Shown here in pieces: positions 7,421 through 14,378 of a stretch of DNA of 64,000 nucleotides. The translations under genes were made by a program, and so were the position numbers. This DNA comes from Sutcliffiella horikoshii (GTDB lineage Bacteria; Bacillota; Bacilli; Bacillales; Bacillaceae_I): NCBI RefSeq assembly GCF_019931755.1, contig NZ_CP082918.1, forward strand, positions 4,010,001 to 4,074,000. The letters run 5' to 3'. Each line of letters starts with the position of its first letter. Position 1 is the stretch's first letter. The notes beneath the pieces are model-generated. The model saw only the letters and a list, made by a program, of their open reading frames with translations. It searched no databases and was not told the DNA's origin.

Positions 7421-8119
7421 TTAGGAGTATTCAATGTCGATATCAAACTCATCAATTGCTTCTCCTATGTGGCTTTTTGTATTGTTGTCTAATTTACGAA
7501 TCCACTTCTCTGCGGATTCAGCTTGGTTCGAGTTGGTCTTCAAATACTTTTGTGGAATTCTCCAATGTCCTCCTTCAGTTTGGAAAGCTTCTGGGAATTT
7601 ACCTTTTTCACACCAACGTCTTATTGTCTGATCTGTTACACCACCTATTACTGCTGCTTCCTTTGTTGTCACGTATTCGCTTTCTTTATATTCCACTACT
7701 TGGGCGTTAGGCTCATGGATTAATGAAGCCGCACTTTGCTCTTTCATACGTTTGTGGATAATGGAAACTAATATTTCTCTTTTAAATTTCTCTACGTCAG
7801 CCTGTGAACTAAAAAGCAGACTAATTACTCTCTCTATATAATCTGACATTAAGCTCGACGCTCTCATTTGATTGTTTTGTAAGACAAACTCGTTTATCTG
7901 TTTTGCTAATGAGATGATATCAGTTATTTCAACTTCATCAACTTTAGAGTGTATATTGGAAGGTAGATCTGTAGCAGATACCTGTCCTCCTATAGAATTT
8001 ATGGCCTGTTGGGCAATTGTCTTTAATACTTCAATGGCTTCTTCATGATGCTGCCCTTGAACAAGGACATAGACACTTTTCCACAAACCAATATTTATTT
8101 GCAATTTATATTCATACAC
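7421..8119 (-). CDS. excisionase/MerR-like HTH protein, partner of a lost PIN toxin
   Basis: A 232-residue protein. The N-terminal 150 residues are helical and of unknown fold. At about residues 153-200 there is an AlpA/excisionase-type winged helix-turn-helix: YVTTKEAAVIGGVTDQTIRRW, then CEKGKFPEAFQTEGGHWRIP. The start is taken as the GTG at 8117-8119, preceded at 8 bases by AAAGGAGG; an upstream ATG at 8158 lacks a ribosome site. The downstream gene begins 4 bases after its stop and is a truncated PIN domain, so the pair looks like a toxin-antitoxin-like module in which the toxin has decayed. Base composition is more AT-rich than the neighbours, fitting acquired DNA. Confidence 0.7.
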   Translation of the reverse strand: MYEYKLQINIGLWKSVYVLVQGQHHEEAIEVLKTIAQQAINSIGGQVSATDLPSNIHSKVDEVEITDIISLAKQINEFVLQNNQMRASSLMSDYIERVISLLFSSQADVEKFKREILVSIIHKRMKEQSAASLIHEPNAQVVEYKESEYVTTKEAAVIGGVTDQTIRRWCEKGKFPEAFQTEGGHWRIPQKYLKTNSNQAESAEKWIRKLDNNTKSHIGEAIDEFDIDIEYS

Positions 8120-8183
8120 GGAAATAACCTCCTTTTCTTTAATTATACCCATAAACACAACAAAAACCCAACAAAGTCAACAT

Positions 8184-8828
8184 TTAGTTAGTCCCAATGT
8201 TCAACAAATCCCCCCATGTCTTTATTCCACGTTCTTGGCAGATCTGGAGCAGTTCCGTGAATAGGAATGCGGTGGTAAGCGCGTCTCCAAGAGCTGAGTG
8301 TCTTTGGTAGATTCTTGTGCCGAAATCCCTTGCGTATTTTTCAAGATCTCGCATGTCATAGTTAGGGGCGATATAACCGATCAGGTCCAGGGTGTCGAGA
8401 GTTTTCGGTTGTTTCCAGGTCAAGTTGTTGCGCTTAAGTTCCGATTTGATCACTTGCATATCAAAGGCGATATAGTGACCAACATAACAGGCTGATTGTC
8501 CAGCTGCGAGGTCCCTTAAATCTTCTATGGCCATCAGCGCTGTTGGTGCTTCTATCGTTTGTTCTTGTGTGATGCCAGTGAGCTCGGTAATTTCCCGAGG
8601 AATTTGTCGATTCGGGTTGATGTATGTTTGGTAGGCGCTGTCCTCTATTACCTGCAGGTTCTTTATTTTGACGGCGCCAAGTGCTATCAATCTGTCATCC
8701 TTGGCCACGTTGAAACCCGTCGTTTCGGTATCGAATACGGTGAATTCCAGTTTGTCGACAGGTGTGGAAAGTGGGATGTTTTCTGCTAAATTGCTCGGGA
8801 AATAATGTTTTTTTGCGAATGAGAACAT
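8184..8828 (-). CDS. DnaQ-like 3'-5' exonuclease
   Basis: A 214-residue DEDDh exonuclease of the DNA polymerase III epsilon fold. Exo I is FDTETTGFN with Asp33 and Glu35, Exo II is YVGHYIAFDMQVI, and Exo III is RHSALGDALTTAFLF with the catalytic His and Asp. It is the last gene of an operon after the CBS/DUF294 protein, a symporter and the symporter's small subunit. Comparable clusters pair such exonucleases with DUF294 signalling proteins next to acetate/SSS-type transporters, so a role in nucleotide-linked signalling is as likely as DNA repair. Confidence 0.85.
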   Translation of the reverse strand: MFSFAKKHYFPSNLAENIPLSTPVDKLEFTVFDTETTGFNVAKDDRLIALGAVKIKNLQVIEDSAYQTYINPNRQIPREITELTGITQEQTIEAPTALMAIEDLRDLAAGQSACYVGHYIAFDMQVIKSELKRNNLTWKQPKTLDTLDLIGYIAPNYDMRDLEKYARDFGTRIYQRHSALGDALTTAFLFTELLQICQERGIKTWGDLLNIGTN

Positions 8829-8868
8829 ATTTTGTAGGTACCTCCTTCATGTCTGGTTAGCTCCTTTT

Positions 8869-10833
8869 TTAATAGTAGGACAGCATGTGGTTTTGGAGTT
8901 CTTTTATGAGTCTTATGCTGAGCATCAGCTCTTCTTTTTCACGGGTTGATAGTGTTGTCAGTGATAAGGATGACGTTAGGTCTTCTCCGTTTTGGTGTTG
9001 GTTGTATCGATTGCGGACGTAATAATTAAGGATGGTGCTGATTGATGCTTTGAGATCCTTTTGGAAGTTTTCCGAGAGGATCTTTTTTTCGTGCAGTTGG
9101 TCTATTTTTTCTATTGGCGTTCCATATGTGATGCCGTGCATGAGTGCGAGTATCTGCAGGCTGTGATGATATGGGAACAGGACTTCTTTTTTCAGGTCGA
9201 GTTGTTTTTTGTTACGGCGGAACATGGATCGGATTGGTTGTTCTAGGGTCGGGATCGGGTTTTCCCGTTCGAGTTGGGACAGGCGGTATAGGAATATTTT
9301 AGCTCGGTCCAGTGAATCCAATATTGTTTGTTGGAATTGCTGGTGCAGCGTATCGTCCCCCGCTATATGACGATAGGAGAAAAAGTTCTGGGCCAGAAGC
9401 AGGCGGTCGTTGGTGGCGTTTAACGTCCATTCGTGAAGGCGGGATTCCCATTTTTGGAGGGTGCCGCGCCAGATTGGGTTGGATGCCATCATATCGCCTT
9501 TGCATTTTTGGTAGCCGGCGAGTTCTAGGTTTGTGACGATTTTTTGTGATAATTCTTCGAAGTATCGGGTGGCGATCTGGTCGCTATGACCATCCGGGTA
9601 GTCGTGCGTATCGCCCTCTCCCTCGTAGACGAGGAAGTGATCCTGGTCGGTGAGCAGGAACTGTTCTTTTCTTGCCCCGCTGCCCATTAGGTAGAAACAG
9701 AATTTTGCCGGTGGTGCTGTTGGCATTTCTATTATGGAAAGGTCGATGCAACGCTTGATGAGCTGGTCGTAAAGGGTATTCATGACTTCAAGCGTTGTCA
9801 GAATTGGAACTTGTTGTTGGAGCATGGTGGTAATCATTGCGTATAGTTGCTGTTTGATTTGTGGTAGCTCTTCTTTGGTGACTGTTTTGAGTGTTTCTGT
9901 GTTTTGAAGCATAGCGGTCGGTTGTTTGGCTTGCAAGAGGTCTGTCAGGGTGACCAGTCCTGCGAGTTGGTTGTTTTCTGTGGTGACTGGCAGGTGTTTG
10001 ATACCGTTCAGAAGCATGGTAGTGAGTGCTTCGTAGTAGTAGGCGGTTCTTGGGATAGTGATTGGATTTTCTGTGATGATGGTGTGGACTTGTTCTTGGG
10101 TGCTTTTGCCACTGGTGATGACGCGATTGACGAAGTCGTGCATTGTTACGATGCCTTTGATTTGGTTGTTGTTTAGAATGATGGCGGCGGTTTTCGTGTT
10201 ATTTTGGGACAGCTTTTCTGCGACGGATTGGATGCTGTCGGTTCGTTTAGCTTGAATGGTGGTCGTTGTTGGCTGCATGATGTCTCGGACCCGGAGAATG
10301 GTCGGGTCTGCTGTTCGCCCCATGGTGGTGCTCATGTTAATCTGTTCGGCGAGTGAGTGGTAGACATCGTGAAGGCGGGAGCTGACCTGGTCTAATAAGT
10401 AGTCTCGGAGGGCAGGTTCGCTCCATCTCTCTTTTAGCACCGTATAGGGAATGAAAAGTGCTTCTGTATCGTCGATTGCGCGGACTTGGACGAGGGTTTG
10501 GTTGTGCTGCACCGGCTGGCCTGGGAGTTGATCGGGATATATTGGTGTGGTTGGATCCGGTTGTTGAGTTTGCGGGAAATTCGTGATGAGGAAATGGTGG
10601 AGGTTGGATAGCCCGATGAGTTCATTCGGTTTAATGATTTCCAGGACTTCGTCTTGGGATTTTTGGAATGGGAGATAGACTTCAGCCATGCCGGAGAGCA
10701 CAAGAAAGACGCCTTCGCGGTGTTCGTTGGCTTGGAGGATGATGTCGTTTTGGTTGTAGTGAAAGGTTTTGCATTGGTTTTTTATGTTGGCTGCTTCGGT
10801 TGCGGTCAGGTTTTTGGTTAGGAGATGTTTCAT
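8869..10833 (-). CDS. cNMP-binding/CBS/DUF294 nucleotidyltransferase-like signalling protein
   Basis: A 654-residue cytoplasmic regulator. An N-terminal cyclic-nucleotide-binding-like beta barrel spans about residues 10-130. A CBS pair spans roughly 180-305 (DIMQPTTTTIQAKRTDSIQ, then ITENPITIPRTAYYYEALT). A DUF294 putative nucleotidyltransferase follows with GSGARKEQFLLTDQDHFLVY near residue 390, where the GS and DxD elements of the polymerase-beta superfamily appear conserved, and then a C-terminal DUF294 helical domain. It lies between the symporter and the exonuclease in one operon, with a GC-rich hairpin before it. Likely senses adenine nucleotides and modulates the transporter; target not known. 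Confidence 0.85.
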   Translation of the reverse strand: MKHLLTKNLTATEAANIKNQCKTFHYNQNDIILQANEHREGVFLVLSGMAEVYLPFQKSQDEVLEIIKPNELIGLSNLHHFLITNFPQTQQPDPTTPIYPDQLPGQPVQHNQTLVQVRAIDDTEALFIPYTVLKERWSEPALRDYLLDQVSSRLHDVYHSLAEQINMSTTMGRTADPTILRVRDIMQPTTTTIQAKRTDSIQSVAEKLSQNNTKTAAIILNNNQIKGIVTMHDFVNRVITSGKSTQEQVHTIITENPITIPRTAYYYEALTTMLLNGIKHLPVTTENNQLAGLVTLTDLLQAKQPTAMLQNTETLKTVTKEELPQIKQQLYAMITTMLQQQVPILTTLEVMNTLYDQLIKRCIDLSIIEMPTAPPAKFCFYLMGSGARKEQFLLTDQDHFLVYEGEGDTHDYPDGHSDQIATRYFEELSQKIVTNLELAGYQKCKGDMMASNPIWRGTLQKWESRLHEWTLNATNDRLLLAQNFFSYRHIAGDDTLHQQFQQTILDSLDRAKIFLYRLSQLERENPIPTLEQPIRSMFRRNKKQLDLKKEVLFPYHHSLQILALMHGITYGTPIEKIDQLHEKKILSENFQKDLKASISTILNYYVRNRYNQHQNGEDLTSSLSLTTLSTREKEELMLSIRLIKELQNHMLSYY

Positions 10834-10861
10834 TTTGGCTGCTCCTTTTTTTTGCAGGAAA

Positions 10862-10891
10862 GAGGAGCAACGTGGTTGGACGCTGCTCCTC
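10862..10891 (-). terminator. intra-operon hairpin between symporter and CBS gene
   Basis: Eleven-bp arms GAGGAGCAACG and CGCTGCTCCTC (10862-10872, 10881-10891; one G-U pair in RNA) between the symporter stop and the next ribosome site. It has only a short T-stretch, so it may attenuate or set an RNA-processing boundary that lowers expression of the two regulatory genes. Confidence 0.5.
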
Positions 10892-10904
10892 CCTACTATT
10901 TTGA

Positions 10905-12557
10905 TTATTTGTCGATCCAGACGTTTCCATCTTTGTACGACATTTGTTCTGGATAACGAAGGTCGACTACTTCATCTTGAAGTTTTTGTGATGGCGCTTT
11001 TGTTCTAAGCGATACGATAACGATCGAGATGATGGCTGCTGCTGCTCCAAAGACCCCTGCACCTGTATCGATGATGCCAAGGATGGTGAAGCCGCCGTAT
11101 TTTGCAGCGAAAATATAGGACAGGGTGACGGTAAGTCCTACGAGCATTCCGGCGATGACCCCTTGTGCGTTGGCACGTTTCCACCATACTCCAAGAAGTA
11201 GTGCCGGGAAGAAGGTTCCGGATGCGAGCGCGAATGCCCAGGCAACGATCTGTGTGATGGCCCCTGGTGGGTTAAGCGCTACAAGACCCGCGAGTACGGT
11301 TGCGGTTACGATGGTAACACGACCGACCATTAGGCGGTTTTTGTCGGTTGCATTCGGTCTCATGACACGATAGTAGATGTCATGCGCGAATGAGGACGAT
11401 ATGGCGATCATCAGTCCACCGGCTGTAGAAAGTGCGGCTGCCATAGCGCCTGCCGCTACGAGTCCGATGACAAACACGCCAAGGTTGGCGATTTCCGGTG
11501 TGGCCATTACGACGATGTCATTGGCGATGATGAGCTCACTCCATTGGAGTGTTCCGTCGCCGTTAGTGTCAGCGACTTGCAGTTTCCCTGTATTCACCCA
11601 AGATTGTGTCCATGCCGGAAGCTGGTCGATCGGGCTTCCTGCTACTTGTTTCATGAGGATGAAGCGTGAAAATGCTGCATAGGCAGGTGCAGACAAGTAT
11701 AACAGGCCGATGAAAAGCAGGGCCCATGCGCCTGACCAGCGAGCTGCTTTCATGGTGGAAACGGTGTAGAAACGTACGATTACGTGTGGCAGACCTGCTG
11801 TGCCGGCCATCAGTGTGAACATGAGGGCCAGGAACTGCCATTTGGTGCCGTTGGTGAACGGTGCGAAATATTCGGATACTCCGAGTTCCCGGTCCAGTTC
11901 TCCAAGCTGGCTGACAATGCCCCCGTAGGATAGCCATGGCAATGGGTTGTTGGTTAATTGCAGGGACATGAAAATAACAGGAACCAGGTATGCGATGATC
12001 AGGATGATGTACTGTGCAACCTGTGTCCAAGTGATCCCCTTCATCCCACCGAATGCTGCGTAGAATGCGATTAGTACAACCCCAATCATGGTTCCGATTC
12101 TTGCATCCACTTCCAGTAAGCGGCCGATTACCACCCCGGAGCCGGAAAGCTGTCCGATGGAGTAGGTGAAACTGATGATGATGGTACAGATTGCCGCGAT
12201 AACGCGTGCCGTGTGACTGTTAAAACGGTCGCCGATGAATTCTGGTACGGTGTAGCGCCCGTATTTTCTAAGTTGCGGTGCCAAGAGGAAGGTCAGGAGC
12301 AGGTATCCGCCTGTCCAACCCATTATGTATGCAAGTCCGTCGTATCCTAGTAGCATGATGGTTCCGGCCATACCGATGAATGACGCTGCACTCATCCAGT
12401 CTGCGCCGATGGCCATTCCATTGAAGATTGGTGGAACGCCGCGGCCTGCAACGTAGAAGTCGGAGGTTTGGCGTGCTTTGTTGTAGATGGCGATTCCGAT
12501 ATATAGTCCGAATGTGATCAGGATTAGTGTGAGTGAGACGAGAAACTGATTATCCAA
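10905..12557 (-). CDS. sodium:solute symporter, VC_2705-type large subunit
   Basis: A 550-residue SSS-family carrier with about 13 membrane helices (LeuT fold). Family marks are FYVAGRGVPPIFNGMAIGADWMS early on, GRYTVPEFIGDRF near residue 100 and FGGMKGITWTQVAQY near 170. It is followed upstream by a DUF4212 small subunit, the pairing that defines the VC_2705 subfamily related to acetate permease ActP. The start is a TTG at 12557 with AAAGGGGG 8 bases before it. Unusual: residues 330-341 form a canonical EF-hand loop (DTNGDGTLQWSE) in an extra-membrane segment. Substrate unproven; short organic acids such as acetate are likely from the family. Confidence 0.9.
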   Translation of the reverse strand: MDNQFLVSLTLILITFGLYIGIAIYNKARQTSDFYVAGRGVPPIFNGMAIGADWMSAASFIGMAGTIMLLGYDGLAYIMGWTGGYLLLTFLLAPQLRKYGRYTVPEFIGDRFNSHTARVIAAICTIIISFTYSIGQLSGSGVVIGRLLEVDARIGTMIGVVLIAFYAAFGGMKGITWTQVAQYIILIIAYLVPVIFMSLQLTNNPLPWLSYGGIVSQLGELDRELGVSEYFAPFTNGTKWQFLALMFTLMAGTAGLPHVIVRFYTVSTMKAARWSGAWALLFIGLLYLSAPAYAAFSRFILMKQVAGSPIDQLPAWTQSWVNTGKLQVADTNGDGTLQWSELIIANDIVVMATPEIANLGVFVIGLVAAGAMAAALSTAGGLMIAISSSFAHDIYYRVMRPNATDKNRLMVGRVTIVTATVLAGLVALNPPGAITQIVAWAFALASGTFFPALLLGVWWKRANAQGVIAGMLVGLTVTLSYIFAAKYGGFTILGIIDTGAGVFGAAAAIISIVIVSLRTKAPSQKLQDEVVDLRYPEQMSYKDGNVWIDK

Positions 12558-12667
12558 ACGTTTGGCCCCCTTTGGGATTAGTTGTTTTTGTTTTTTAATT
12601 TGGGTTTGTTAGTTCTTTTTAAGTGGCATAGGTGGGAGTCTTGGTGTGGGTGTGTATGTTTGTGAGT

Positions 12668-12970
12668 TTAGTGATCTAGTGTTTTGCCTGCGCTTAGGAC
12701 TTCGTTGGCCTTATCGTCGATGCCGTATTTGGCGTCAATTTTGTCGCTGACTTTGGCGTTGACGAATAATAGGATGATGAAGGTGATGACAGAGCCTTGT
12801 GCTCCCATGAAGTAGTGGAATGGGAAGCCACCGAAAATGGTGAATTGCAGTGACTCGGCAAACAAGACAATGCCAAATGAAACGCCAAGCCAGATAGCTA
12901 AGTAGATTAAAATATACATATTCTTTTCTCTGAAATAAGCATCAGCAACGGACTTTTCGATTTTTCTCAA
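12668..12970 (-). CDS. DUF4212 symporter small subunit
   Basis: A 100-residue protein with two membrane helices (about residues 18-38 and 52-72) and a charged C-terminal tail, of the DUF4212 / sodium:solute symporter small-subunit family. It is always found beside VC_2705-type symporters and probably stabilises the carrier. The start is a TTG at 12970 with AAAGGAGG 7 bases upstream, so this operon uses TTG for two consecutive genes. Confidence 0.88.
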   Translation of the reverse strand: MRKIEKSVADAYFREKNMYILIYLAIWLGVSFGIVLFAESLQFTIFGGFPFHYFMGAQGSVITFIILLFVNAKVSDKIDAKYGIDDKANEVLSAGKTLDH

Positions 12971-13005
12971 GGGTTAGCCTCCTTTTGGTTTTGCGGGTGT
13001 GGGGT

Positions 13006-13045
13006 TTCGACGTGAGTGGCGAAATTCCTGCCGGGGTCTGACCCC
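13006..13045 (+). repeat. GGGGTCTGACCCC-family repeat, subfamily 1, forward
   Basis: Full-length copy: TTCGACGTGAGTGGCGAAAT at the left end (13006-13025), CCTGCC, then the palindrome GGGGTCTGACCCC at 13033-13045 and a T-rich tail. Located between the small membrane-protein gene and the DUF4212 gene. Confidence 0.85.
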
Positions 13046-13079
13046 TTTTGGGTTAAATTTTTTTGTTGGCCTTTGTTTG

Positions 13080-13262
13080 TTATTTTAGACTGAAGATGAA
13101 TTTGATGGTGTCGAGGAAGGGTGCCGGTACTAGGGCGATTTCCACGACGGCGTAGGTGATTAGGGTTGCTATTGGGACTGATAGTAGGATTGGTTTTTGT
13201 TTTTTGATTGCCAGAAAGATGCTGGTGACGGTGATGATTAGGAATAGGTAGAATAATAGCAT
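13080..13262 (-). CDS. small membrane protein, first gene of the symporter operon
   Basis: A 60-residue protein with two hydrophobic helices (LLFYLFLIITVTSIFLAI and a second at about residues 27-48). AAGGAG lies about 9 bases before the ATG. I do not recognise a family. It lies downstream of a good promoter and a cre-like site and upstream of the DUF4212/symporter pair, so it may be an accessory subunit. Confidence 0.6.
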   Translation of the reverse strand: MLLFYLFLIITVTSIFLAIKKQKPILLSVPIATLITYAVVEIALVPAPFLDTIKFIFSLK

Positions 13263-13280
13263 GTTGTGCTTGTCTCCTTT

Positions 13281-13295
13281 TTGTAAGCGCTTTAG
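13281..13295 (-). promoter_or_regulatory. candidate cre (CcpA site)
   Basis: TTGTAAGCGCTTTAG matches the catabolite-responsive consensus WTGNAANCGNWNNCW except at its last two fixed positions. It lies about 80 bp downstream of the promoter, between transcription start and first gene, a position where CcpA usually represses. Confidence 0.5.
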
Positions 13296-13378
13296 TTTTT
13301 TGTGTCGAATCTCCCTCCCCTTTATTGCGTGGTTTATCCTGTATTAAGACAGAATTTTATAATAATTCTAATAATTAG

Positions 13379-13407
13379 ATTATGGTATAAGGGCGGTTTC
13401 AAGTCAA
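13379..13407 (-). promoter_or_regulatory. sigma-A promoter of the symporter operon
   Basis: On the minus strand TTGACT (13402-13407), 17-bp spacer, CATAAT (13379-13384). Five of six matches in each hexamer. Confidence 0.6.
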
Positions 13408-13636
13408 CTGTTTGTTTTGGAATAGAAATCTACATTTTTTGCGGGTTTGTTTTTGGTGTGTATTAGTACAATGGTTTTTTAGTTTTAAAGAGGTGTATTA
13501 CTGGATGAAAATGTTAATTTTGTTAGTCTTTCGATTTAGTAAGATGGTTTTTTCGCGATATGTGGATTCCTTGTTTTTGCTGAGTAATTTCATCGTTTCT
13601 ATTAAGGAGGATTGATTGTATCGGTAGGCGATATGG

Positions 13637-13676
13637 TCTGGAGCGCTTTAGTATATCGGGCGCTCCAGATCTTTTT
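13637..13676. terminator. hairpin beyond the lipoprotein gene
   Basis: Perfect arms TCTGGAGCGC (13637-13646) and GCGCTCCAGA (13660-13669). The T-run (13671-13676) is on the plus-strand side, so the minus-strand gene ending at 13681 has a stem without T-tract. It may work as a terminator in the plus direction or as an mRNA 3'-end stabiliser. Confidence 0.5.
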
Positions 13677-13680
13677 GCTT

Positions 13681-14187
13681 TTATAACATTTCCTCTTCCC
13701 ATTCGACTTCGTGTTCTTCCATTAGTTCTTCAAGTTCGTCTTGAAATTGACGAAGTTTGGTGCGGCCTTCGTCGAGGAGTTCGTTGGCTTCTAGGATTTT
13801 GTCGTAGCTTTGGAGTTCGAGTGCGATCAGGATCATTTTCATGGCACGGAATTGGGTGTTGCTGGCGTCGATGTAGATTTCGTGGACGGCGCGTACTTCT
13901 TTTGTTTCGGGTCGGATGCTTTCTAGTTTTTCGATAAATTCGGTATAGGCTGGGATGGTGACGGTGTCCATTGTTTCGTACATGGTCCAGTCGTTGGTGT
14001 AGTTGTTGCCGGATACGCTGGAGTAGGAGTCGACTGCTTCTGCTTCGAGTTCAAAGATGCTCATCAGGTCTTCGTTTACGTAGGTCATCAGGTCCTCTTG
14101 GACGGGGTCGGCGCTGCAGGCTGAAAGTGCTAAAAGTGACAGGATTGCCAGGAAGCACAGGAGTTTTTTCATCGTTGGTTTTGTCAT
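13681..14187 (-). CDS. putative lipoprotein
   Basis: A 168-residue protein with a classical lipoprotein signal: basic MTKPTMKK, a hydrophobic core and the lipobox LSAC with Cys at about residue 24. The mature part is strongly helical and acidic, ending in a Glu-rich tail (EELMEEHEVEWEEEML). GGAGG precedes the ATG. No function is recognised; helical lipoproteins of this type are common in Bacillus. Confidence 0.75.
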   Translation of the reverse strand: MTKPTMKKLLCFLAILSLLALSACSADPVQEDLMTYVNEDLMSIFELEAEAVDSYSSVSGNNYTNDWTMYETMDTVTIPAYTEFIEKLESIRPETKEVRAVHEIYIDASNTQFRAMKMILIALELQSYDKILEANELLDEGRTKLRQFQDELEELMEEHEVEWEEEML

Positions 14188-14342
14188 GGTGGTCCTCCAT
14201 GGGTGTTGGTTTTTGACACTTTAGTATGGTATTCGGGGTGGACGGTTTTTAGCACGTGAGGGTGTTGTACTTTTTGAGGGTATTAAATACGGGTATAACA
14301 GTATTTTTTTTAGGAATAGTATGTAGTGAATAAAGTTCGGGT

Positions 14343-14364
14343 ATAGACAGTATAAATCTGTTAT
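14343..14364 (+). promoter_or_regulatory. possible operator before the P-type ATPase gene
   Basis: Interrupted inverted repeat ATAGACAG (14343-14350) and CTGTTAT (14358-14364) just before the AAAGGAG ribosome site; a related half-site TATAACAG occurs about 50 bp upstream. It could bind a metal- or stress-responsive repressor. Weak evidence. Confidence 0.3.
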
Positions 14365-14378
14365 GAAAGGAGCTATAT

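Larger units (their letters stand above)
13263..13680. other. 418-bp gap between the lipoprotein gene and the symporter operon
   Basis: Contains the cre-like site, the symporter operon promoter, and at the right end a GCGC-stem hairpin. A plus-strand frame at 13412-13615 is Phe/Trp-rich with no ribosome site and is not considered a gene. Confidence 0.6.

Noticed and set aside
13412..13615. 67-codon plus-strand frame
   Set aside because: Phe/Trp-rich, no ribosome site, overlaps the symporter promoter region.
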